Assembly: GCF_001921865.1 (NCBI RefSeq)
Contig: NZ_MSCT01000020.1
Location: 310,001-374,000 of the forward strand
Direction of reading: 5' to 3'
Source of the DNA: Pseudomonas chlororaphis
Lineage (GTDB): Bacteria > Pseudomonadota > Gammaproteobacteria > Pseudomonadales > Pseudomonadaceae
Length of the DNA: 64,000 bases
Within the stretch, counting starts at the first letter, position 1. The number at the start of each line of letters is the position of its first letter. Of this stretch, positions 31,284 through 39,430 are shown piece by piece. A program made the translations under genes and the position numbers. The notes under the pieces were generated by a model. It saw only the letters and a program-made list of their open reading frames with translations, ran no database searches and was not told the origin of the DNA.

Positions 31284-31844
31284 TCACTCCACGGGTTCGG
31301 CGGCGAACTGGTGCTCGCGGCAGATCAAGTCGATATCGGTGCGCGCCAGCGGTTCTTCGGTCAGGCCGCAGAAAGGCCCGCCAGCGACCTGCCGGTGAAA
31401 GCGGCAGGTCTTGCACAGGCCGAAGCTCGGCACGTCGGCGGTGCGTTGCACGTTGCGTAACAAGTCGCCGAGCAACTGCTCCAGCTCCCCGGCCTGCCCG
31501 CCCATGCGCTGCGTCGCGGCGTCGAGAAACGCCGGCGGCATCACCGCCGCCAGCAAGGCCTTGGCCTGCTCGGTCAGCAGCAAGTGCACGCTGCGCTTGT
31601 CCCGGGAATCCTGGCTTTTGCTGAGCAGGCCCTTGGCCTCCAGCGCCTTGAGCGACTGCGACACCGTGCCCTTGGTCAGCCCCAGGTAATCGGCCACCGC
31701 CAGCGGTGTATTGGAATAGCCGTTGCAGCGCGCCAGGTACAGCAGCGCGCTCAACTGGATCGGCTGGATATCCGCCAGCAGCGGGTGCTCGCGAAACCAG
31801 ACGCGGGTCAGGCTGGTGAGCCTTTCAAGCAGATCGAACAGCAC
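31284..31844 (-). CDS. MarR family regulator with a C-terminal four-cysteine tail
   Basis: A 186-residue regulator. Residues 25-100 form a winged helix-turn-helix of MarR type (LAVADYLGLTKGTVSQSLKA and the wing SKSQDSRDKRSVHLLL). Beyond it, Cys144, 147, 159 and 175 (CKTC, FCG, ICRE) form a C-x2-C-x11-C-x15-C pattern not found in ordinary MarR proteins. This could bind zinc or an iron-sulphur cluster. It is divergent from a thioredoxin-like gene and shares a promoter region with palindromes, so autoregulation is likely. Confidence 0.88.
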   Translation of the reverse strand: MLFDLLERLTSLTRVWFREHPLLADIQPIQLSALLYLARCNGYSNTPLAVADYLGLTKGTVSQSLKALEAKGLLSKSQDSRDKRSVHLLLTEQAKALLAAVMPPAFLDAATQRMGGQAGELEQLLGDLLRNVQRTADVPSFGLCKTCRFHRQVAGGPFCGLTEEPLARTDIDLICREHQFAAEPVE

Positions 31845-31876
31845 AGGTCATTTCCGGATCAATGTCTGCGATAGAT

Positions 31877-31893
31877 AGTATCGGATAAAAACT
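31877..31893. promoter_or_regulatory. Imperfect second operator near the MarR start
   Basis: AGTATCGGATAAAAACT matches the perfect palindrome at 31,934-31,950 in 13 of 17 positions and lies 33 bp before the MarR gene start. Its centre is 57 bp from the other site. Candidate autoregulatory site. Confidence 0.4.
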
Positions 31894-31933
31894 ACCTTGA
31901 CAAAGAGCGATTCAAGATGAAAGTCTAAATACA

Positions 31934-31950
31934 GTATCGAATCGATACTT
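31934..31950. promoter_or_regulatory. Perfect palindrome, probable MarR operator
   Basis: AGTATCGAATCGATACT is a perfect 8-bp inverted repeat around a central A. It lies 20 bp upstream of the thioredoxin-like ATG in the 126-bp divergent region. Size and symmetry fit a MarR dimer site. Confidence 0.6.
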
Positions 31951-31970
31951 TTTATCTGGAGGCTCACCCC

Positions 31971-32201
31971 ATGACATTTACTCGTTACTACCACGCTGGT
32001 TGCCCGGTTTGCATCGAGACCGAACAGACCCTGCTGGAATTGCTGGACCCGCACGTCCAGGTGGAAATCGTCCATCTCGGCCAGGCCCCCGGCCGGCTCG
32101 CCGAAGCCGAGGCCTGCGGCGTCAAGTCGGTGCCGGCGCTGGTGGTCGCGGACAAAGTCCTGCACCTGAATTTCGGCGCGGCCCTGGCCGACCTCAAGTA
32201 G
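31971..32201 (+). CDS. Small thioredoxin/glutaredoxin-like protein
   Basis: A 76-residue protein with the redox motif CPVC (Cys11, Cys14) after the first beta strand, and SVPALVV with the cis-proline expected of a thioredoxin fold. The size fits a glutaredoxin-like single domain. GGAGG lies about 8 bases before the ATG. It is the first gene of a likely operon with the DUF2024 and Rof-like genes, divergent from the Cys-rich MarR regulator. A role in thiol chemistry is inferred from motif and context. Confidence 0.82.
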   Translation: MTFTRYYHAGCPVCIETEQTLLELLDPHVQVEIVHLGQAPGRLAEAEACGVKSVPALVVADKVLHLNFGAALADLK

Positions 32202-32273
32202 TCCCCCCGCACCCGCGCCGTGCCATTCGGGCGCGGCGCGGCCCTCCCTGTTTTCCCAATGGATGAAACCGCC

Positions 32274-32546
32274 ATGAATGTGAAAGTCTTCGACACCCAT
32301 GTACGCACCACCGCCGGCCACTACCTGCACTTCGACGTCTTGACCGAAACCAGCGACGCCGCCCGCGCCCGGCAATATGCCTTTGCCTGGCTGAGCAGCC
32401 TGGGCATCCAGGAAAGCGACATCTCGCAGAACGAATGCCGCTTCTGCCACAGCCGCATCGGCGACCCGCAGATCGCCCAGGATATCGCCCGCCAGGGCTA
32501 TTTCATCCTGCCGTTGCAAGGCTTCGAGACCGCCGGGGCGAGGTGA
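32274..32546 (+). CDS. DUF2024 family protein
   Basis: A 90-residue protein beginning MNVKVFDTHVRTTAGHYLHF, recognisable as DUF2024, a family of unknown function. It contains a CxxC pair (Cys55 and Cys58 in ECRFCHS) that could bind metal or be redox active. The ATG at 32274 is chosen because family members start MxVxVFDTHV; the frame extends upstream without support. A G/C-rich hairpin sits in the 72-bp gap after the thioredoxin-like gene. It ends 3 bp before the Rof-like gene. Confidence 0.82.
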   Translation: MNVKVFDTHVRTTAGHYLHFDVLTETSDAARARQYAFAWLSSLGIQESDISQNECRFCHSRIGDPQIAQDIARQGYFILPLQGFETAGAR

Positions 32547-32549
32547 CCG

Positions 32550-32828
32550 ATGAACACCTACCGCCCGCTCGATTGCGACCTGCACGACTACCTGGAAATC
32601 GCCTGCATGCACGGTTACCGACTGCGGGTGGAACTCATCGACGGCAGCCGCTTCGAGGCCGTCGGCAGCACCACCCGCACCGATGCCAGCGGCGAAGAGT
32701 TCTTCTGCCTGGCGGGCGCCGAAGGCCCGATCGACGTGCGCCTCGACCAGTTGCTGGCCATCACCCCGCTGGACGCCCAGCGCAGCTTCGGGCGCATCGT
32801 GCTCAATGGGCCACACTGCGTGACATGA
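32550..32828 (+). CDS. Rof-like Rho-binding antiterminator family protein
   Basis: A 92-residue protein starting MNTYRPLDCDLHDYLEIACM, the typical opening of the Rof family. E. coli Rof binds Rho and inhibits termination. The Sm-like fold is suggested by YRLRVELIDGSRFEAVG and the following strands. It starts 3 bp after the DUF2024 gene and shares its transcript. Whether this member contacts Rho is not known. Confidence 0.8.
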   Translation: MNTYRPLDCDLHDYLEIACMHGYRLRVELIDGSRFEAVGSTTRTDASGEEFFCLAGAEGPIDVRLDQLLAITPLDAQRSFGRIVLNGPHCVT

Positions 32829-32852
32829 CGCGCCGGGCGCCTGATCCAGGGG

Positions 32853-32884
32853 CAAAAAAAAGCGCCGACATGGCTGTCGGCGCT
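32853..32884 (-). terminator. Terminator shared by the Rof-like and MFS genes
   Basis: A 10-bp perfect stem AGCGCCGACA/TGTCGGCGCT with a TGGC loop. Eight A on the plus strand side give a U-tract for leftward transcripts, ending the MFS gene; it may also stop the Rof-like operon. Confidence 0.88.
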
Positions 32885-32904
32885 CTTGCGTTCACGTCAG
32901 GCGG

Positions 32905-34122
32905 TCAGGCTTTTTGGGTGCGCGGCAGGAAGATCGCCAGCAGGCCGAACAGCGGCAGGAACGAGCACAGGAAGTACACGTATTCGATGCCGTGGAGGTC
33001 CGCCAGATGGCCCAATAGTGCCGCGCCGATGCCGCCGAAACCGAACATCAGGCCGAAGAACACCCCGGCGATCATGCCGACGTTGCCCGGCACCAGTTCC
33101 TGGGCGTAGACCACGATGGCCGAGAACGCCGAAGCCAGGATGAAGCCGATCACCACGCTGAGCACGCTGGTCCAGAACAGGTCGACATGGGGCAGCAGCA
33201 AGGTGAACGGCGCCACGCCGAGGATCGAGAACCAGATCACCGCCTTGCGCCCGATCTTGTCGCCGATCGGCCCGCCGAAGAAGGTCCCGGCCGCCACCGC
33301 GCCAAGGAACAGGAACAGGTGCAACTGCGAGCTGGCCACCGACAGGTCGAACTTCTCGATCAGGTAGAAAGTGAAGTAGCTGGTCAGGCTGGCCATGTAG
33401 AAATACTTGGAGAACACCAGCAGCGCCAGCACCACCAACGCGCTAGTCACCCGCCCCTTGGACAGGCCGTGGGTCGCCGCCTGGCCCTGCTTGAGCTTGA
33501 ACAGCTTGAGGTGGCTGGCGTACCAGCGGCTGATGGCGTAGAGCAGTACCAGGGCGAACACCGCGAACAGGCCCATCCAGGCCACATTGCCCTGGCCGAA
33601 GGGGACGATGATCGCCGCCGCCAGCAGCGGGCCGAAGGCGGTGCCGGCATTGCCGCCGACCTGGAAGCTCGACTGCGCCAGGCCATAACGCCCGCCGGAG
33701 GCCAGCCGCGCGACCCGCGAGGCTTCCGGGTGGAAGGTCGAGGAGCCGACGCCGATCAGCCCCGCCGCCAGCAGGATCAAGGCAAAGTTGCCGGCCTGGG
33801 ACATCAGCAAAATGCCCACCAGGGTACAGACCATGCCCATCGGCAGCAGGTACGGCTTGGGATGGCGGTCGGTGTAATAGCCGACCCACGGCTGCAACAG
33901 CGAGGCCGTGAGCTGGAAGGTCAGGGTGATCAGGCCGACCTGGGTGAAGCTCAGGCCGTAGTTGGCCTTGAGCATCGGGTAGATCGCCGGCAGTACCGCC
34001 TGGATCAGGTCGTTGATCAAGTGCGCCAGCGCCACCGCGCCGATGATGCGCAGCACCAGGGGGCTGCTTTGCGGGGGGGCGGAAGTCGCCGCGGAGGCGG
34101 TCTGAACGTTGCTGATAGCCAT
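32905..34122 (-). CDS. MFS transporter, fosmidomycin-resistance (Fsr) type
   Basis: A 405-residue inner-membrane transporter with about 12 predicted helices. The N-terminal half contains AHLINDLIQAVLPAIYPMLK and the loop GYYTDRHPKPYLLPMGM, and a later loop reads IGDKIGRKAVIW. These are features of Fsr-like drug exporters. It is transcribed toward the terminator at 32,853. The adjacent LysR gene is upstream on the same strand, 181 bp away. The substrate is not known; Fsr homologues export fosmidomycin. Confidence 0.88.
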   Translation of the reverse strand: MAISNVQTASAATSAPPQSSPLVLRIIGAVALAHLINDLIQAVLPAIYPMLKANYGLSFTQVGLITLTFQLTASLLQPWVGYYTDRHPKPYLLPMGMVCTLVGILLMSQAGNFALILLAAGLIGVGSSTFHPEASRVARLASGGRYGLAQSSFQVGGNAGTAFGPLLAAAIIVPFGQGNVAWMGLFAVFALVLLYAISRWYASHLKLFKLKQGQAATHGLSKGRVTSALVVLALLVFSKYFYMASLTSYFTFYLIEKFDLSVASSQLHLFLFLGAVAAGTFFGGPIGDKIGRKAVIWFSILGVAPFTLLLPHVDLFWTSVLSVVIGFILASAFSAIVVYAQELVPGNVGMIAGVFFGLMFGFGGIGAALLGHLADLHGIEYVYFLCSFLPLFGLLAIFLPRTQKA

Positions 34123-34303
34123 GAAGAATTTCCGTACAGCGGATGGGTGCGCAGGTGCAGGTTGGCCAATGTGCCATTTTTCGGTGCGTCCCGGCTATCC
34201 CCTTAGCTTGCTAACGACCTCAGCCATTGGATTAATGGCGCATCGCCACATAACGCCAGGGCTCGCGATCGAGGGCAAAGCACTCGTAAACCGTGACGCT
34301 CGC

Positions 34304-35209
34304 TCACTCGCCAATCACCGCCTCGGGGAAGTCCGCCTCCAACTCGGTGCGCAACCACTGGATAAACCACTGCACGTCCGCCGACAGCTCCGCCGAAGGG
34401 GTCAGCACGCGATAGCTTTCCAGCTTCACCTGATCCGCCAGCACCCGCACCAGCCGGCCGGCCTTGAGTTCCTCGCGCACCAGCACCTCGTTGGCCAGGG
34501 CAATGCCCTGGCCGCTTTCGGCCACCGACAGCGCGTGGTCGTTGTTCACGTAGATCAGGTCGGAGGTGAGGTGGATATCCAGGCCGTTGGCGGCGAACCA
34601 CATGTTCCACCACTCGCCGTCGTCGAAGTGGATCAGCTCGTGCTTCACCAGGTCGAGCGGGCTGCGGATCGGCTCGATGCCTTGCAGGTAGGCCGGCGTA
34701 CAGATCGGAAACACCCGCGGGCAGATCAGCGTCGCGCGCGAGCCTGAGTATTGCCCGTCGAGGCCATAGGCGATGCCCAGGTCGGCACTCCTGGCGTCCA
34801 CTTCAGTGAAGGTCGAGTTGGGCTCGATGGCGAACTTCAAGCCAGGGCGCACATGGCGCAGGGCTTCCAGCCGCGGGGTCAGCCAGCGCTTGGCGAAACC
34901 CGGCACCACCATGATCCGCAGCCAGCGTTCGGCGGCCTTGGGCTGCGCCTCCTGGCCGGCCTCGACGATCAACTGCAACGCCGCGGCGATCTTGCGGTGG
35001 TACTTCGCCCCGGCCGGGGTCAGGGTGACGCCGCGCGACGTGCGCTCGAACAGCGGCGTGCCCAGCCATTCCTCCAGCAGCTTCACATGGCGGCCGATGG
35101 CCGGCTGGGTCACGTGCAGGGCTTTGGAGGCTTCGACATAGCTGCCCAAACGGGCGGCGGCGTCGAACGCACGCACCGCGTTGAGCGGCGGCAAACGGGG
35201 CTCAGGCAT
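34304..35209 (-). CDS. LysR family regulator (GcvA-like)
   Basis: A 301-residue LysR regulator. The N-terminal helix-turn-helix reads PPLNAVRAFDAAARLGSYVE and LHVTQPAIGRHVKLLEEW, typical of the GcvA subgroup, followed by an effector-binding domain. It is divergent from a polyamine-type ABC importer and amidase operon starting 237 bp away. An inverted repeat at 35,239-35,259 lies just upstream of its own start. Control of the importer is likely but not shown. Confidence 0.9.
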   Translation of the reverse strand: MPEPRLPPLNAVRAFDAAARLGSYVEASKALHVTQPAIGRHVKLLEEWLGTPLFERTSRGVTLTPAGAKYHRKIAAALQLIVEAGQEAQPKAAERWLRIMVVPGFAKRWLTPRLEALRHVRPGLKFAIEPNSTFTEVDARSADLGIAYGLDGQYSGSRATLICPRVFPICTPAYLQGIEPIRSPLDLVKHELIHFDDGEWWNMWFAANGLDIHLTSDLIYVNNDHALSVAESGQGIALANEVLVREELKAGRLVRVLADQVKLESYRVLTPSAELSADVQWFIQWLRTELEADFPEAVIGE

Positions 35210-35238
35210 GGTCGGGAACGCCTTTAGCTATTAAATTA

Positions 35239-35259
35239 TTTAACAGCTGCTATGTTAAA
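35239..35259. promoter_or_regulatory. Perfect inverted repeat, probable LysR operator
   Basis: TTTAACA-N7-TGTTAAA is a perfect 7+7 inverted repeat in an A/T-rich patch 30 bp upstream of the LysR start codon, in the divergent region. It fits the T-N11-A style of LysR sites. Confidence 0.55.
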
Positions 35260-35446
35260 ATTGAAGTTTCGCCCCCGCAACCCCTCGCTGATAATCGCCC
35301 TCGGCAAAACAATAAAGAGCCCGTGAAACCGGCTCGCCGCACACCCCGAACATATCTCGATCCTGCCCAGAAAAATAATATCCATGGCCTGGCCACGCGC
35401 GTTTACAACGCTGCACCAAGGGCGATGGGGGAATCGGAGGTTACGC

Positions 35447-36565
35447 ATGAATGCCCTGCATTCGCTGCACACGCTGGCTGTGTCCGTCCGCGCCGTACGC
35501 AAGGTCTACGGCGACCCGCACAGCGGGCCGGTGGCGCTGAAAAACATCGACCTGGACATCTGCGACAACGAATTCTTCACCCTGCTCGGCCCCTCTGGCT
35601 GCGGCAAGACCACCTTGCTGCGGATGATTGCCGGGTTCGAATTCCCGACCCAGGGCGAGATCCTGCTCTATGGCGAAAACATCGCCGAACGCCCGCCCTT
35701 CCAGCGCCCGGTCAACACGGTGTTCCAGCACTACGCGCTGTTCCCGCACATGAGCATCGCCGAGAACCTGGCCTTCGGCCTGGAATCGCGGCCCATGGGC
35801 CAGGTGCTGAACAAGGCGCAGATCGCCGAGCGGGTGCGCGAAATGCTCGCCCTGGTGCAGATGGAACGCTTCGCCGCGCGCAAGCCGAGCCAGCTGTCCG
35901 GCGGCCAGCAACAGCGCGTGGCCCTGGCCCGCGCGCTGGCGCCCCACCCCAAGGTGCTGCTGCTCGACGAACCGCTGTCGGCGCTGGACCTCAAGCTGCG
36001 CCAGGCCATGCGCGAAGAATTGAAAAGCATCCAGGCCCGCACCGGCATCACCTTCATCTTCGTCACCCACGACCAGGAAGAAGCCCTGACCATGTCCGAC
36101 CGCATCGCCGTGCTCTCGGAAGGCGAGGTGCAACAGGTCGGCCGCCCCGAAGACATCTACGAACGCCCGCGCAACCGCTTCGTCGCCGACTTCATCGGCG
36201 AAACCAACTTCATCGAGGCCAGCGTGACCCGGGTCGAAGCCGGCCTCGCCTGGTTCGCCGGCCCCAGCGGGCATCCGCTGCCCGCCCAGCCCTGCAGCGA
36301 CGTCAGGGTCGGCGCCAGCGTGGCCTTGTCGGTCCGCCCCGAGCGCCTGCACCTGCTGCCGCCCGGCAGCGAAGGCGCGTTGCCGTGCCGGATCGAAGCG
36401 CAGATCTACCTGGGTACCGACCTGCAATACCAGGTCAGCCTCGGCGACGGTTCGCGCCTTACGGTGCGCACGCCCAACAGCGTCGAACAAAGCCAGCGCT
36501 TCACGGTAGGCAGCCAGGCCGGGCTGCTGTTCGAGCGCGGCAGCGCCAGCGTCCTGCTGGATTGA
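35447..36565 (+). CDS. Polyamine-type ABC transporter ATPase (PotA-like)
   Basis: A 372-residue ATPase of the spermidine/putrescine importer class. It has Walker A GPSGCGKTT, the signature LSGGQQQR, Walker B LLLDEPLSALDLK, the H-loop FVTHDQEEAL and a C-terminal TOBE domain. The ATG at 35447 follows GGAGG by 6 bases and gives MNALHSLHTLAV; the frame extends further upstream without support. It heads an operon with two permeases, a binding protein and an amidase. Confidence 0.92.
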   Translation: MNALHSLHTLAVSVRAVRKVYGDPHSGPVALKNIDLDICDNEFFTLLGPSGCGKTTLLRMIAGFEFPTQGEILLYGENIAERPPFQRPVNTVFQHYALFPHMSIAENLAFGLESRPMGQVLNKAQIAERVREMLALVQMERFAARKPSQLSGGQQQRVALARALAPHPKVLLLDEPLSALDLKLRQAMREELKSIQARTGITFIFVTHDQEEALTMSDRIAVLSEGEVQQVGRPEDIYERPRNRFVADFIGETNFIEASVTRVEAGLAWFAGPSGHPLPAQPCSDVRVGASVALSVRPERLHLLPPGSEGALPCRIEAQIYLGTDLQYQVSLGDGSRLTVRTPNSVEQSQRFTVGSQAGLLFERGSASVLLD

Positions 36566-36580
36566 GCACGAGGGTTCGTC

Positions 36581-37501
36581 ATGCACACATCATCGCTCTC
36601 CAACACCCTGGAACGGCGCAAGGCCCTGCACAGCTTCCTCGGCGTCAGCCCGGCGCTGCTGGCGATCGCCCTGTTCCTGCTGGTGCCGATCCTGATCGTC
36701 GTCGGCTACTCGCTGATGCAAGCCAACCCCTACGGCGGGGTCGACCCGATCTTCAGCAGCGACGCCTATACCTCCCTGCTGTTCGAGCGGCAACTGGACG
36801 ACAGCCTGGCCTTCGCCGACACCTACCTGATCATCGCCCTGCGCTCCATCGGCATCGCCGGGCTGACCACGGTCATCACCCTGCTGATCGGTTTTCCGGT
36901 GGCGGTGTGGCTGGCCATGCAACCGCCGCAGCGTCGCGGCCTGCTGATTTTCCTGATCACCGTGCCGTTCTGGGCCAACCTGCTGATCCGCACCTACGCC
37001 TGGATTTTGTTGCTGCGCAGCAGCGGCGTGATCAACAACAGCCTGATGAGCCTGGGGCTGATCCACGAACCGCTGCAGATGCTCTACACCGACGGCGCGG
37101 TGCTGCTGGGGCTGGTCTACACCTACGCGCCCTTCGTGGTGCTGCCGATCTACGCGACCCTGGAAAAGATGGACACCCGCCTGCTGGAGGCCGCCCAGGA
37201 CCTCTACGCCGGGCGCATCCGCACCCTGCGCAAGGTGGTGCTGCCCCTGGCCAAACCCGGCATCCTCGCCGGCGCGATCCTCACCTTCGTGCCCTGCCTG
37301 GGGGCGATGATCGCCCCGGAACTGCTCGGTGGTGGGACCAAGATGATGCTCGGCAACCTGATCTTCCGGCAGTTCAGCGATGCGCGTAACTGGCCGTTCG
37401 GTGCCGCGCTGTCGCTGGTGCTGATGGCCGCGGTAATGCTGGTCTTGACGGCGTATGCCCTGCGCGCCCAGCGCCAGCGCGTTGCCCGGGGAGGTGTGTG
37501 A
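36581..37501 (+). CDS. ABC transporter permease (PotB-like)
   Basis: A 306-residue inner-membrane permease with about six helices, starting with LLAIALFLLVPILIVVGYSL. The coupling (EAA) loop reads LLEAAQDLYAGRIRTLRKV, where the helix meets the ATPase. It starts 15 bp after the ATPase gene and its stop overlaps the start of the second permease by one base. The family transports polyamines or related cations; the exact substrate here is unknown. Confidence 0.9.
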   Translation: MHTSSLSNTLERRKALHSFLGVSPALLAIALFLLVPILIVVGYSLMQANPYGGVDPIFSSDAYTSLLFERQLDDSLAFADTYLIIALRSIGIAGLTTVITLLIGFPVAVWLAMQPPQRRGLLIFLITVPFWANLLIRTYAWILLLRSSGVINNSLMSLGLIHEPLQMLYTDGAVLLGLVYTYAPFVVLPIYATLEKMDTRLLEAAQDLYAGRIRTLRKVVLPLAKPGILAGAILTFVPCLGAMIAPELLGGGTKMMLGNLIFRQFSDARNWPFGAALSLVLMAAVMLVLTAYALRAQRQRVARGGV

Positions 37502-38307
37502 TGGTGCGCCTGTTCAAGCGAAACGGCCTCGGCGTCCAGGATTTTCCGGGCTTCGGCGGCTTCAGTTTTCTGTTCTACCTGTACCTCTACGCGCCGATCC
37601 TGGTGCTGGTGGTGTTCTCCTTCAACGCCAACCAGTCGGCCACGGTCTGGAGCGGTTTCAGCCTCGATTGGTACCGCGCGGCGTTCGCCAACCAGGCGCT
37701 GCGTTCGGCGGCCGGCAACAGCCTGCTGATCGCCGTGTGCGCCAGCATGATCGCCACCGCCATCGCCACCCTGGCAGCGTTGGGGACGTCCCGCGGGGCG
37801 AAGTTCAAGGGCCTGCAACTGTCCATGGGCGCGATCATGCTGCCGCTGGTACTGCCGGAAATCGTGGTCGGCGTGGCCACCCTGGCGCTGTTCTCGACCC
37901 TCGGCCTGTCCCTGGGCTACGGCAACCTGATCATCGCCCACACGGTGTTCTGCATTCCGTTCGCCTACCTGCCGATCCGCGCGCGGCTCAACGACATGGA
38001 CCTGTCCCTGGAACAGGCCGCGGCCGACCTCTACTCCGGCCCCTGGCGCACGTTCCGCAAGGTCACCCTGCCGCTGCTGATGCCGGGGATCGTCTCCGGG
38101 CTGATGCTGGCCTTCATCGTCTCGCTGGATAACTTCGTGATCTCGATGATGGTCTCCCAGGCCGGCACCACCACCTTGCCGATCTTCATCTTCGGCCTGT
38201 TGCGCATGGGCGTGACACCCGACGTCAACGCCGTTTCGACCCTGATCCTGGGCGTCTCGGTGCTGTTCGTCAGCCTCTCCTTCCTGCTGGGCAAAAAGCC
38301 CGCGTGA
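37501..38307 (+). CDS. ABC transporter permease (PotC-like)
   Basis: A 268-residue second permease with about six helices (LFYLYLYAPILVLVVFSFN near the N-terminus) and an EAA loop LEQAAADLYSGPWRTFRKV. The ATG at 37501 has GGGGAGG six bases upstream; a GTG one codon earlier is the alternative. It precedes the binding-protein gene by 27 bp. Confidence 0.9.
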   Translation: MVRLFKRNGLGVQDFPGFGGFSFLFYLYLYAPILVLVVFSFNANQSATVWSGFSLDWYRAAFANQALRSAAGNSLLIAVCASMIATAIATLAALGTSRGAKFKGLQLSMGAIMLPLVLPEIVVGVATLALFSTLGLSLGYGNLIIAHTVFCIPFAYLPIRARLNDMDLSLEQAAADLYSGPWRTFRKVTLPLLMPGIVSGLMLAFIVSLDNFVISMMVSQAGTTTLPIFIFGLLRMGVTPDVNAVSTLILGVSVLFVSLSFLLGKKPA

Positions 38308-38334
38308 ACCTTCAACCGACCTTGGGGAAATGAC

Positions 38335-39369
38335 ATGAGCAAGTTGATCGCAAGCCTCGGCACCTCGTTGCTCCTGAGCCTGCCACTGGCCGCGCAGGCC
38401 GCCGAGAAACTCAATGTGGTGAGCTGGAGCGGCTACTTCTCGCCAGAGATCCTGGCCAAGTTCCAGAAGCAGACCGGCATCGAAGTCACGGTGGATGCCT
38501 ACGACTCCAACGAAACCCTGCTGGCCAAGCTCAAGCAGGGCGGCACCGGCTACGACGTGGCGATCCCTTCACACCAGTTCGTCCCGATCCTGATCAAGGA
38601 ACAGTTGCTGGAGCGCTTCGACCCGGTCAAGGAACCCTACTACGCCGGCCTCGTCGACAACCTGAAAAAACCCACCTGGGACCCCGAAGGCGCCTACTCC
38701 GTGCCCTTTATCTGGGGCACCACCAGCGTGGTGCTCGACAGCAAGCGCTACCAGGGCCCGGCCGACAGCTACCAGGTGCTCTACCAGCCGCCGGCCGAAT
38801 TGCAGGGGCGGATCAATATGTTCGACTCGGTCAGCGAAGTGATCGACATGGCCAGCCTGTACCTGGGCATCCCGCTGTGCAGCGAAGACCCCAAGCAGAT
38901 GCAACAGGTGCTGGCCCTGCTCAAGGCGCAGAAACCCTTCGTCAAGACCTACAGCTCCAAAGCCGGCTCGATCCGCGAGAACCTGGCCTCGGGCGAGATC
39001 GACATGTCGATGTTCTGGGGCGGCTCGTCGATGCGCGCCCGCGAAATGAAACCCAGCCTGAAATACCTCTACCCCAAGGAAGGCGTGCTGGCCTGGGTCG
39101 ACAACATGGTCATCCCCAAGGGCAGCCAGCACCCGGCGAACGCCAAGGCCTTCATCGCCTTCCTCAGCCAGCCTGAGAACGCTGCGATGACCCAGAACTT
39201 CCTCAAGCACCAGAGCCCGGTCAAAGGCGTTGAGCCCTTCCTCGACGCCGGCCTGAAAGACGCCCCCGAGCTGCACATTCCCGAGGGCACCAAAGTGGTG
39301 TTCAGCCAGACCTGCGGCGAAGGCGCGATCCGCCTCGCCGACCGCCTCTGGACCAACCTGATGCGTTGA
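38335..39369 (+). CDS. Periplasmic polyamine-type binding protein (PotD/PotF-like)
   Basis: A 344-residue periplasmic binding protein. The signal peptide ends near PLAAQA/AEKLNVVSWSGYF, the usual start of PotD/PotF mature chains. Later blocks YDVAIPSHQFVPILIKE and SVPFIWGTTSVVLD match the family. Residues that would define putrescine versus spermidine cannot be judged by eye. It is followed 61 bp later by an amidase gene, so the imported ligand may be an amide. Confidence 0.9.
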   Translation: MSKLIASLGTSLLLSLPLAAQAAEKLNVVSWSGYFSPEILAKFQKQTGIEVTVDAYDSNETLLAKLKQGGTGYDVAIPSHQFVPILIKEQLLERFDPVKEPYYAGLVDNLKKPTWDPEGAYSVPFIWGTTSVVLDSKRYQGPADSYQVLYQPPAELQGRINMFDSVSEVIDMASLYLGIPLCSEDPKQMQQVLALLKAQKPFVKTYSSKAGSIRENLASGEIDMSMFWGGSSMRAREMKPSLKYLYPKEGVLAWVDNMVIPKGSQHPANAKAFIAFLSQPENAAMTQNFLKHQSPVKGVEPFLDAGLKDAPELHIPEGTKVVFSQTCGEGAIRLADRLWTNLMR

Positions 39370-39430
39370 CCCGTGCCGCCCCGCCGGCCTGGCGGGGCGC
39401 TTCTCCAGCCGTTTGAAAGGCCGCCCTGCC

